A stretch of 64,000 bases of DNA from Nissolia schottii (Eukaryota; Streptophyta; Magnoliopsida; Fabales; Fabaceae): NCBI GenBank assembly GCA_003254905.1, contig QANU01011901.1, positions 656,691 through 720,690 on the forward strand. The letters run 5' to 3'. Both the position numbers and the translations under genes were made by a program. This document shows, piece after piece, positions 9,689 to 21,596 of this stretch (position 1 is its first letter; the number at the start of each line of letters is the position of its first letter). The notes below the pieces were generated by a model. The model searched no databases. It saw nothing but the letters and a program-made list of their open reading frames with translations, and was not told where the DNA came from.

Positions 9689-12600
9689 TCAGCGCACCGG
9701 AGATGAGAAGAAAATTACAACGAAGTACACAAAGAATCCAGCAATAAGTATTCCCCCATAGATGTAAGTTTGAGACGAGTGCACGGGGTACTTGTACTCA
9801 ATATTGCAGCATCTCATGTTATCCTTCTCAGTGGACAAAACATGGTCGACATATCTGCAATTCACAAAATTGCAAATAATTACTAGAACCGTACAGTAAA
9901 AAAAAGTACAAAAAGTAAGCAATACAAGATCACATTTTACTAGAATATAAATAATTTCTTTACCCGCTTAGACAAAATGTAAGAATCACATTAAAATACA
10001 GGGTAACTTACTGTTGGGTGAACATGGTACTCTGCAGAATATCAGAACTGTTCAAGAAGGCATCTTGTAATCGATGATCATATAATAATGAAGACATATC
10101 AACAAGCTGCTCTTCAAGGCCCTAGTGTATAAATACATGACAGAAAATGTTAACAATAAAAATGCCAGAAGAGTGAGATCAAGCACTTCAATCAAAGTAT
10201 AGCTTACATCAAGATATTTTTCCAAGCGATCAATTAATTCATGAGGGAAGGGTTCCGGCAAATTAGTTGTTTTCTTGTAGAATTTCTCCAACCACAATTC
10301 AGTGGTTGACTTATCCTTCTTCCCCTTCACTGGTTCACCAAGGGGAGTTTTCAGATACTCTGCCGCAAAAGCTTGGACAGTCTGGACAGAATTTACAGGG
10401 ATTTATAATCAAATAAATCAAGTATAGCTATATAGTGGTATTTATGTAACTCACACTAAGCATGAATTTCAATTTATATTGGATAAAATCAACTGAAGCA
10501 TGAATTACCTCTGATGTTTCACGAATTTTACGAAGAACAGAATCCACACGTGCATATATTGAGTTCCTCTGTCAACAAACAAAAAGCTTAATTTGAGAAA
10601 TACCTCTTTGTAAATAAAATTGAATTTGGCATATTGATGAGGCATTTACTAAGGCAACATCGCGTAGCATTTGACTGATGCGAGATGTATTAGAGAGTGG
10701 TCCAAATGGATGACAACCGGCTGCCCAAAGCCAATTCACAACAGGTCTTTCATGCACATGAGAAGCCTTCTCATATGGTGCGCTCAAACCACCCACAACT
10801 GTTGCAAGACCAGCCAATATATGTCGTTGTGCTTGATATGGAAGAGCATGCCTTCTGTGTGTTTCTGAAACATAACTGTCAAACCAGACAATGAAAAGTT
10901 ACGTGAAGTTTTGCAAGACAACCAATAATAACTGTCAAAACAAGACAACAAAGGGTGATGTGAAGTTTTGAAAGACAAAACCGATAATCAAATGAATGGA
11001 GAAGCCCACCATAAGAAACTAACTGCATTGGATATTATTAAGGAATTATATCACAATGCATGAGCAATATATCTTCACAGAAAGACAAGCACAAACATTT
11101 TTACCAACAATGTTGAAAATAAGCAGAATACAATGCCTTCCTTTTCTGCTTCTTTTTATTGTATTAGGAGGGTGGAAGGAATTTTTCATTGTCACCAGTA
11201 TTTAAATTGAGATGTGAAAATTCAACGGACAAAAGGATTAGAGGTTATGCATAGGAAGACTAGATGGTTTACAGACTAAAAATACAATGATATACACAAC
11301 AATTACCAATTACTCATTAATAAGCAAAGTGCAACCAATTGATTCATTCCCCTGTCTTCTACATGTCTAAATGTCTACACTTCAACTTCACGTACTTGGT
11401 ATCCAGACACCATATTAACTCACCTTAAAGGAATCTTATCATTTTGATGCTCAAGCACAATTACAACATCATTACTTGTCCACACCATGCTTTCATCCTC
11501 CATCATAAGGTTTGGATCCACATCTGCCAATGATAGCACAAACCTGCGAAATAAAAAAGAAACACACTTAGATATTTCAATAATCAATTGGTTTTTGAAA
11601 CAAAATATCATCAACACCAATAGAAAATATTTCTTTTTCAGCAATATAATGTACTTCTAGAATACACAATCACAAGTAATTCAGCCAAGTGATAGCATAA
11701 TATCCTGTGAAGCACAGCCTAGAGGAATAAATATAAATATATGATTACAAAAGTCCAACTCCTAGAGTTTGACAAATATTTGTTAAATATACTTTATTGC
11801 ATTGAGAGCAACATAAAGTCAATGTAACAACCTCAACTAGGTTTTTTAGTATAAGGTAAGGTAAGAATAGAGCTCCTTCAAACCCATCCTTAACAGTTTT
11901 TCCTTTTTCTTAGGACCAGTCATTTTTTACTTTTTCATGTTCCCTTTCAATTTGCAAATGGCCACAAAGTCTGGAAAAAAGCAAGTTCACACAACCTAGA
12001 GCACTATCTGACTGCCAATTTGGCTATATTGTCTTTGTTCATGATAAACTCCAAGGCTCTGAGTTAAACTAATTTATGAAGCAGTTGAAAGTCATAAAAG
12101 GAAATAATTTTAACTTGTTTAGGTAGGCCACTTAATAAATACAAATATACAAGAACAAAGATACTCTGATGTTAGAGGTGTATTTCCCATAACATGCATC
12201 TAAGCAAGAGCGTACGCACACAGGAATTACTCGTGTTCCGTAAGTTGGCTGAAGATCCCCTTGTTTCTTTACTTTCTTCCTCTTTTTCTTGCTATGCTTT
12301 GAGTCATACGAAGCCCAAAGAGGCTTATGCTTAAGAATAGAATCAGTTGACACTTCAGATTCATCCATCCAATTTTGGCGGAGGAAATATTTACTTGAAA
12401 GAGATGGGTCAGCCACTTCAAGCAATCCAGCAGCAAGCACATCAGCAGAACGTTCCATCTCCTGCACAATGCAGTTTCAAGTCTATATAGGAATTGTTAA
12501 GAAAGTAACAGAATTTATTCGCATTTAGTATCTTAGACGATGGGGACATATTCAACTATTCAAATAGTGAGTTCTGCCTGTTCCTCAGAAGATCATTTAG

Positions 12601-15600
12601 GCTACCAAATAACTTTGAACAGTATCTGCTAAGCACTCAATTTTGTCTATTTAATTAAAGAGGGTGCAAAGTCATACTCATGATTCAAAACATAAAAGTA
12701 TGTAAAAACCTCTCAATTAATTACCTCACAAAAAGGAAGACACAGCATTGCCCACAGAAAATTAAATGAGAAATTAAAATGGAAGATTTAAGAAACTAGA
12801 CTGCACCCACTTCTTTTAAAAGAGCTCCATCCAGGTATGCCTTTGTATGAACATGGAAACGACCATCATTCTTGGTTTCTTGCAGGGAATGCCCACGCAT
12901 GGCTTTTGAAACAGCAATAGCGAGCTTCTCATGGAGATGTAGTGAATGTGCACCCCCAATAATTACTGCTTCTTGCCCATCATGAAGCATACTTTTCACC
13001 TGATAGGAAAGGGAAAAAAAAATATGACAGTTGCAAGCTCTTCCTGCTTAATTGTGCAAAATCTCAGTTCTAGAGAACACCAGCAGGCAATTTTCAAACT
13101 CTGAGGTGACAAAAATTACTAGTCCACTCTGAAGGAAATCACAAACCTCTGCCTCAATTTCTTCAATGTTAATACTGTAATTATGGCCATTTTCCATAAT
13201 GCTGTATCGATTGTGATTTTGCAAGACAAGTATTGGTATAAGCAATCTTGAAGTAAGATCAACAGTTTCAAACCTGAACATATCAACAAAAACACAATTA
13301 GATTCTAGATTTCAGCCCATTAAGTATTCAAGCACCCTTAATTCTTATAACTGCTCCTATGATAGTCAATGTTGAGCAGTGAAAAACAAACGAGCAAAAA
13401 CATGTGTGGTGAAGATAAGAATGCTAATATAGATGAGTAAACACAAAAGAAAAGCTAAAATTTGGGAATGAATGTGTCCCTGGGAGAAAATGATGCAAAC
13501 ATGACATTATGGTCAAGTTAGAAGACCAACAGAGACTCCAATGAGAAAAAAGGGAACCAAATGGAAGATATTCCAATTGAAAGGGTAAAGGAAGGCCTAA
13601 GAAAACTTTAGATGATACTATTATAGAAGACCCTAATCTAAAGAATTTTGTTCAAATCTTGGTTGTAGAGTCCAAACAGTCGCCAACTCCACTTAATGGG
13701 ACATTGCTTAGTTGTTGTCATATGCTTACAGATGATACCACATACCTTACATCAGGTGCTATAACATGTTCCACCGTAGTTGATACCAAAGAGGCAAGCT
13801 GTCCAAGAAAGATATCATCACTGGATTGGTGGGCTGTGATCAAACCACTTGGACGAATCACATTCCGTAACCTTGGCAAGGTTCTAGAACTGACACTTCC
13901 CTCTTCAGCTTCAATCTTGCCGTAAGTGCATGGCCCTGCTGAAAGGTCAATCACCACAAATCTGAACAAAGAAAAGGAAGTCATGCTAGCATACATGCAT
14001 GGGCTAACAAAATTGCTTGTAAGATACAAAACATGCATTGGAATCAGCGTATGTTAGTAAGAACCTCCAAGATTTTGCAACACTCTTCTTGAGGGAGGAA
14101 TCAGAGGTTAATAGCAAAATACGTTCAGAGCAATACTGTTATATACCTGCCAGACCCCAGCCAAACTTGAGTTGCTCCCCCACCATCATAGCGATAACGA
14201 TAAATGTAATCACCTTCTTGTTTTTTCATATCTTCCTCGTTTAGCTCAGAAATTTTGCCATACATTAAACTATCGAGATCAATTTTGTTATTTCTAGGAT
14301 CCATTCTCACCTGCAACATATTTTAAATTAGCAATTGAATAAAAACAACATACAACTGCCACAATAATAGTGGAAGATGATACTGAACAAGAAGGAAGAA
14401 TGAAGAACTTGACTATTCAGTTGCTCGTATTTTCTTCCTTAGTAATTAGGGAAAACAAACTTATAAATAACTTTATATGTTACAAGCAAAATATAACGTT
14501 AATATCACCTAAATTTTAAAGAATATAAAGCAAAGCATTTTACATTTCATTAATAGATCATACCTTATCAAAGTTTACAATGAATATTGCATTTGGCACT
14601 GGTCTATCCATATCTGTGAGAGAGGACCCCCCAATATCCATGTCAAAAATGTAGGAGTACAGCTTTTGAAATACTGGCTCCACAGCTGTTGCTTCAACTT
14701 CAAATAAAGGTACCTCCCTTCCAAATTCAGTCTGGAAGTTGTAAATAAACTTCAGAACCATCTCTAAAGAATGAAATCTATATACATAAATTGCTTAAAA
14801 CTAAACAAAACATCAGAAAGTGGTATGAAGTGATGCTAGTTACCTCTCTTGCTTTTCCTGCAGGAACCATTGCCTCTTTCAGAGCTTTCTCAAGTGCTAT
14901 CAGTTCGGGCTGTCCAGCCTGTGAGAATTAAATTTAAATTGTTAGACGACACATACAAAAAAAATTCAAAACAAGCATGACTGTGGTCGACACAACGAAG
15001 CATGGTTGGATTTCAATGGAGGCCCAGTTGCAATTTTTGAAAAGGTTAATTAAGTTCATCTAAAGTAAACCATAGATTTTATTCCTCTCAGCATAATAAA
15101 ACTGGGAATTCAATTTTACCCTATTTTCCCTTCAGAATATAGAAACATGAATGAAACTTGCCGGCAGTTCCATGGTTGTGATTCTCTAATTATATAATGA
15201 ACACTTTGAGAAAGCAACAAGCATATGTGCTAATATATTTTAATCTCAGATCAATCAAACGGTAATTGTAACTCCATCCATGTGAGAAACTCATCCTTTC
15301 TAATTTTACTTTTTAAAAGATAGAATCAATAACAACAGAACACAAACAGTAGTATGAGGCTAATTCTTGAAGTAGCTTACAGGGAACGCATTATAGACCA
15401 AGTGATGCTCAATATCAAGAAGCTCCCCAGTCTCGAGACACGATGGTCTGTGAGAGGGAAAGCTGGTTCTGAGTAACTGTTCCAAACGGTGCGCATCAAT
15501 AGTGTATCTATAGCCTCCATCTCCATTGAAACCGATGAGAACCACATTCACTTCCAGCGGAACTTGAAACGGAACCTATTCACACATCAAACCACATACA

Positions 15601-15928
15601 AACAGATATAAAACGAAATTCTGAAGTTAACAATTACATCACTCGATCGCTAATGTTAGCAATTTTGAAACAATAACGGAGAAATCGGCGAGAGAGTGAT
15701 TTTAATTTTAAATTTAGATGTAAAGTGAGAAATGAAGGAGGTAATGACCTCGGCTCTGGAATGAAGCATGCGGCGAACATCGGATCGGACGGAATCGCGG
15801 ACGTCGTGGAAGGCTCCGTGGTGCCACTGAGAGTGACCGGGATCTCTCTTGAAGGCTTGCGGTGCTGACTCGGACTGAGTCAGGAGAAGACTCAGGAGCG
15901 CGAGTAGGAGGATCGAACGAGGCACCAT
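9689..15928 (-). CDS. Conserved plant membrane protein, At5g58100-like (15 exons)
   Basis: Exons (minus strand, genomic order of translation): 15928-15749, 15575-15381, 14918-14844, 14731-14564, 14310-14147, 13961-13746, 13273-13147, 12999-12811, 12461-12220, 11543-11424, 10875-10650, 10568-10509, 10381-10208, 10121-10012, 9854-9689. All introns are GT-AG and phases join without a break to 803 residues plus stop. Residues 1-22 form a signal peptide (Leu-rich, ends SESA). The last 23 residues contain one hydrophobic segment (YGGILIAGFFVYFVVIFF, about 781-798), so it is probably a single-pass secretory-pathway membrane protein with its bulk in the lumen. A Lys-rich patch lies in exon 9. The sequence follows Arabidopsis At5g58100 closely as I remember it, a gene I recall being linked to pollen exine patterning. 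The biochemical activity is unknown. The ATG has good context (CCATGG). Confidence 0.9.
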
Positions 15929-16770
15929 GGCTGAGCTCAGATCAATTTATTTATTTAATGCATGATTAGGTATGGAATTGCTGCAACTGCATCAAACACA
16001 GAAGGTATTCAAAGTTAGAGTATGGCTCGGAGAGAGGCACACAACACAACGGACCTCACTGGTTTGGTTAGGTCGTGGTTGAGACAACTACTCAAGAAGC
16101 TAGTCCACCCCGCCGGGATACGCACAATTTTGCTGTAATGTGGTGAAACGCTGAATTCGTATTGTATTTCCCAGAATACCCTCTTCAGATATTGCAATGC
16201 CGATACTGTCCTGCTGGGCTGCTCGAGGCCCAGAAGATCACTTTTTAGGGTCATGTTCAACTCCATCCATGATGGGCTAACGTCCATTGGACTGTGGGGA
16301 CAAATAGACTAAAGCATAATTCGCTTCTTCTTTTATTTGATTGGTTTCCCATTGTGGTAGAAATTAATCTTGGGGTAGTAGAGATCCAAACCGTAGGGAG
16401 CAAAGTTACTTCCACAACCACTAGGCTACTATTTTTATTTTTTTTCTAAAAAAGTTCCTGTTGAAATGTTCTTTTTTCCTTTAACGCTAATTTGAATTCG
16501 CAATTTTTTACGTTTTCAGTTAATTATTTTTTTTTAATAATTAACCATGTAAGTTGTATTAAAATATGAATTTGGCTAATAAATTACTGTTGGTTATCAA
16601 ACTATAATTTATGGATTCATTTTGCTATTATATGAATATTTATTTATTTTGGTTAGTGTCCTTTTTTAAAAGATGAATACCATTTCACCGAAAATTATAA
16701 AATCTAAAAAGTACCAAATAAATTATTATTTTCAAGTATTTACCTTTTGTATTAATTGAACACAACTCCT

Positions 16771-16812
<42 letters not shown>

Positions 16813-17550
16813 TTTTAAAAGGAGCTAAATACTACAAACGTGTTTTCTTTCCAACACACCAAAATGTGTGGCATGCTTTATAATACTTCAAATTATGAAA
16901 ATAGGTAAACTAATTAAAGTTTCTAAATGATAATATTCGTTTGCCCTTGTTCTCGGACTCGCGCTCTTGCAGCGCAGCATGTGTTGAGGAGATATGCACA
17001 TGTCATCATTTATCTATCCGTGTTTTCGCGAACTTTATTTTGCATTACGTATCAAATTAGGCAGAACTTTTAACCACGCCAAATACAATTGACATTGGTT
17101 TTTTGGTTGAACCAAATGTTAAATTTAGACTAGATTATTTAAGACACATTCAAATTTCATATTACTTCTTGTCAAATAATTGGGAATTGAATCAATCAAC
17201 ATGCAACTTGATTACCTATTTAGGTCTTAATCCGCAATAAAAAAATAATTAGATCCATCACTTCGAATATAAAGACTACAAAGGTTAGAAAAAGGGAATC
17301 GCTACAATCAAAAGTTATTTTTTCTTCTTCTTTCTTATTTTTTTTATGCTTTTCAGGGATAAATTTCTAATAATGTCATAAACTTAATAAACACGAGCCT
17401 CATCAATGATTTCAGTACCAGAAACCACACTTGCCGGAGCACTGTGGATGGCATATTCTAGCCAGGAAGGTACTGATGGCACATGCATCCTGTGGTATCG
17501 TAACAGTTGCCAAAAACTCGTACAAGACAACATGTTTACAATCACACAAG
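15929..17550. other. Intergenic DNA with (TA)n microsatellite
   Basis: Upstream region of the membrane-protein gene and downstream region of the PP2C gene. An AT dinucleotide run lies at about 16774-16809. The open frame at 16015-16287 on the minus strand has no recognisable content. Confidence 0.5.
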
Positions 17551-20500
17551 TCAGTGATCGAGTTGGCTTCGTATCGAGACTGGTGGGTCTAGCACTGTGC
17601 CTCTGGATATAAGGTCGTGGTTTAAGAATAAAACAATAACAGATATATCATCATGAAAATGGCGTCGAACCTTCTTGTCTATCTTTCGAAGGTCTGAATA
17701 TCGCATCTCTCGCTTTCTTGCTGCTTCGTGTAGGGCAGCCTTCACAAGTCTCTTGGCACTACCCTGCAGTAGTAACAGAATATGGGTGTTTTACATGGGA
17801 AGGCACTACATGACAATAGCAACGCAGGAGGGAAAACAGCAATAAAATCATCAAGCACTTGAAAACTAAGCTATATACACTGCTAAGTCCAAACAAAATC
17901 ATGTAACACGTGAACCACACACAAAATCTGCACGAAATCGACCCGTCAATAATGCCTCAAAGGCTCAGGCGAATAACTTATTGAAAGGCTCGTGATAGGA
18001 ATTGAATTAATGAATAAACTATCATACTGAAGGCCACAGGGTGAGTGAAGTAAAATTTGAAACTCACGGGAACAAGAAAGAATAAGATCACACGAGATTT
18101 AAAAGATAGGGATCTTGCAACTCATTGGTAAAGGATATAATAAGGCAAGCAATTGAGAGGCTGTGGAAACAGAACATAGGTAACTTGAAAAGCCTATAAC
18201 TTCTGCAAAAACTGCAGAAAGGAATCTTACCGCATGTGGGTTGCTGCTGACGATTTCCACAGCTTTTTCATTGCTCAGGTGCTCCCATAAACCATCTGAT
18301 GCAAGTATAAGGAAGGAATCATTTGGTTGGAGAGGATGAGAAAGAACAGTGGGATTAGCACTCATGATAGGCATGTTCATTGGTTCAGGAAGTCTGAATT
18401 TTGCAGGTAGTGGCTCTCTGTTAAACTGCGCATGTTTCATATATACGTCACCTATAGATTTAGAAACCTGCACCATATACAATCAAGAAAGTGTTGATAT
18501 TATGTTGTTGTTAATTTGGAGAGGTGAAGTAAAAATGACAAATACAATAATGATTGTAGAACCTACCAGGAGAACTTGAGCCAATATCTATCAATTTGAC
18601 TTCATGAATAAAATATAATGCAGGAAGCATTAAAATGGAAAGCATATTGACCATCATTTATATGATCACTGAATTCACTTTTAAAATGCAAATGCATCAC
18701 AAACCAAATGCAAAAGTTGAATCATTCCCATATTGAAATATACACAGTTTGCTTCCATTTATATGGCTCAGTTTGATCCTCGCAAACCCAGGACCAAACC
18801 ATACACATTTTTCCTTTTTTTGTAAACAAATCAAACTTCAAGACTGCAAATTGATTCAGATTTGTTCAGGTCTTTGAATAGATATGGAAAATGATACTCA
18901 ATAAGATTAATAGTAATGATGAGCGACAAATAAGAAGACTAAACAGAACTGTTCTGCTTAATATGTTAAGTGTGACTCTAAATCTGACAGCAGTTCATGT
19001 GGTTTTGAACTTCCCTACAGCAACTTCCATCTGAAGTATGTTATTTGAAGCCTTTGGTGAATCCTGGGTTGAACTCTCAACCTGGATCAATTCATTTTGA
19101 CTAGCACCAGGGGACTCTTTAGAACTAAGGATGAAGGATGAAAGGCTTTATGGTGTTCTGCAAAGTGAAATACTCGTATTTTCAAGAATTCTTCTCGGCC
19201 CTTACATTTGATATCTGACAATATTGCTTTCTGGTTGGTCTCTTTATACCCTAGCAAATAAAAAAAAAGTTACAAAGACAGAGCTTCAGGGTATTGATTT
19301 CTTTGTTGGTCATTTCTATGTTTCTTTCTAGTCCCTTGCTTACTTTTCTTTGAAATCTTTCTTTATCCTCTCTACTAATCTTCTACTGGGAGAAAATTAA
19401 ATGCGCTTCAACTAAAACTAAAATACTTAAATGCTGTCTGTAGTACCCAATTCAGCATTTGCACCTATGATATGGACTACTACCCAAAGGAGGCTGCATG
19501 CCACAATGCCTCTGCATGTTAAAAGGATTAGGACTTGGATAAGTGTGGGATTTGTCACCCCCAAACAGGAATAGGTCTTTTTCAGGCACCAAAAATTTCA
19601 CAGCAGAACCAGGGATAGTTACAGTGTTCTTATTGAAAATTAGCCTTTTAGCCTGCATGTTTAAGGCCTTCTGGCAAAAGCATTGCATAAAAAGAAGATG
19701 ATGTGATACTGAGCTATAAGAGGCTTCTTGTCGCCTATCACTATCAGTATCGTGCTTCTTCCTCATAACAATTCCAGAAGAGCAGACAAAGAGAATACAG
19801 TGAATTAATAAATGTTTGACCGCTGTCACGCAAGCATTGGTTTTCATATGTGGAAAATGAGGATTTTATAGAGGACACAGCAGAGCTTATGAAATTTACC
19901 TGAATAATGCCTTTTACTCTCCACACCCCATGTTTGAGGACAACAATTTGGGGATCATCAGGGTGCAATTCTCTAAGTTCCTGCCTAATAGCCTCGAGAT
20001 TTGCATTGTGTTCTGTAGACAGCTGAATTGCAGCAACGCCTCCAGTGCTGCCAACTTTCTTACCCAACACAGCACGGGAATCTCCACAGTTTGCCACAAA
20101 GAGTGTCTGCTGAAATATCACTCCAACCAGACAACACGTCCCGGCACTTGCAATTTGAGGCCGAGTGCTCCACAAGTCTGACACAAGGGCAGTGTACCCC
20201 TGCTCTGTTTGGCGGAATGCCCTTTCTATGGTCTCAGCTGTCACAACTCCGTTTGACTCAGCTGATATTGCTGCACAAGAATAAAATCTGAGACATCTAA
20301 CATAAGAATCACTCCTTTGTCAAGAGCAAAAAAGACAATGCAGAAACAAATCCCAACACTCATACCCCATGAAGGGACCAAAATTGAAAGCAGCAGAATG
20401 CTCCACCATAAAACAATGGGCCTTCAACACAGAAAGCGAGGGTCCAAAACACTTTATGACATTATTATGTGGCAAGCAATCTCTAATCCGTTCCATTAAA

Positions 20501-21288
20501 AGGAAGCAAAAAAGTTACACTCGATTAAATTCATCCACCATAATCGATTTAAAAATTAATATATTCATTTTCCCTAAAAAGGAAAACCAAAAAAGAACTC
20601 CTATACACTGTAAGGAACAGTATCTACCCATTGGCCTGCTTGTTCAACAGTTCCTTCGTTCCTGGGAAACCACCTCTGGCTCAAAGGACCAATGAGAAAA
20701 CAGAACTTTCTGAAGGAAAAGAAAAAGGTTCACGAAAAAGCGAATTGATGAAAACCACACATAACTGTTACTACTACTGCTCCCAATCCTGAACATAATT
20801 AAGGAAACAAACAATTAAAACCGAAAAGTGAAAACGTGGCCACAAGAATGCCACAACAACCCTGAAAAATAAACAATCAGAATAAAAAATCAAACCATGC
20901 CAACGTATATATACACATGAACCAAACCAAAAGAAGGGAGGGGGGGATTCCGAATGAAAGAACCTTGAAAATGGCGGAAGAGGTGATCGCACACGTATCG
21001 CGAAGCGTCGGGTCCACCGTGACCGTCGTATATGCCGACGAAGGTGCCGAGGGGGCCGGATTCGATCTGGCTCTGGTCCTCGAGGACTTGATTGGCCTGG
21101 ACCACCGCCATGGAGAAATCGCCGGAGCCATATTTACCTACGTCGCGGAACCAGAGGAGGCCGTCTTTGCCTTCCCGCGCGCCGCCGAAGCTTCCGCCGA
21201 TGACTCCGACGGTGGAATCGAGCTTGTCATCGCCGCGCCCGAATGGCTTCAAACACACAGAGAGCAGATTCATGAATGCCTGGAGCAT
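17551..21288 (-). CDS. Protein phosphatase 2C, clade D (4 exons)
   Basis: Exons: 21288-20964, 20270-19900, 18467-18231, 17763-17551; GT-AG introns, phases consistent, 381 residues. It is a Mg2+/Mn2+-dependent Ser/Thr phosphatase. Metal-binding and catalytic motifs are present: GIYDGHGG (DGH at 88-90), GDSRAVLG and STEHNA in exon 2, SKSIGD at 234-239, SDGLWEHLS (DG at 290-291) and RRHFHDD (about 344-350). The N-terminus [15 protein letters not shown] and the C-terminal [11 protein letters not shown] stretch mark plant clade D, the group that dephosphorylates plasma-membrane H+-ATPases and is held back by SAUR proteins (family knowledge, not shown here). Intron 2, between 19899 and 18468, is the longest at about 1.4 kb. 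Length is normal for the clade, and I see no damage. Confidence 0.93.
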
Positions 21289-21420
21289 ACCACATCTCTC
21301 GGAAACCCTAACCCTAAACCCTCTCCCGTCGCCGGAACCGAGGTTGGTATTGCTCCGATCCTCACGAATCTGGGTGTGGAAGAGAGAGAAAAACGGTTAA
21401 CGCGGAGGCTTATGAAGGTG
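21289..21420 (-). promoter_or_regulatory. PP2C 5' leader: telomere-like repeats and upstream ATG
   Basis: The plus strand at about 21303-21316 carries AACCCTAACCCTAAACCC (telo-box type). An out-of-frame ATG lies at 21295, 7 nt before the PP2C start, and opens a short overlapping frame. A TATA box cannot be placed because of the gap further upstream. Confidence 0.4.
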
Positions 21421-21485
21421 AGAGAAAAAGAAAAATAAAGAGAGAGAAAATTAAGGGGAAAAAAGAAATGAAAAAGGGGGGGGGG

Positions 21486-21596
21486 NNNNNNNNNNNNNNN
21501 NNNNNNNNNNNNNNNNNNNNNNNNNNNNNNNNNNNNNNNNNNNNNNNNNNNNNNNNNNNNNNNNNNNNNNNNNNNNNNNNNNNNNNNNNNNNNNNN
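21486..21596. other. Assembly gap (111 N)
   Basis: Run of N bounded by poly-G on the left and poly-T on the right, so sequencing probably failed in homopolymers. It removes part of the PP2C promoter, about 200 bp upstream of the ATG. Confidence 0.99.

Noticed and set aside
20917-21438. 173-codon open frame on the plus strand
   Set aside because: It is antisense to PP2C exon 1, where GC-rich coding sequence leaves the other strand open; its translation matches nothing known.
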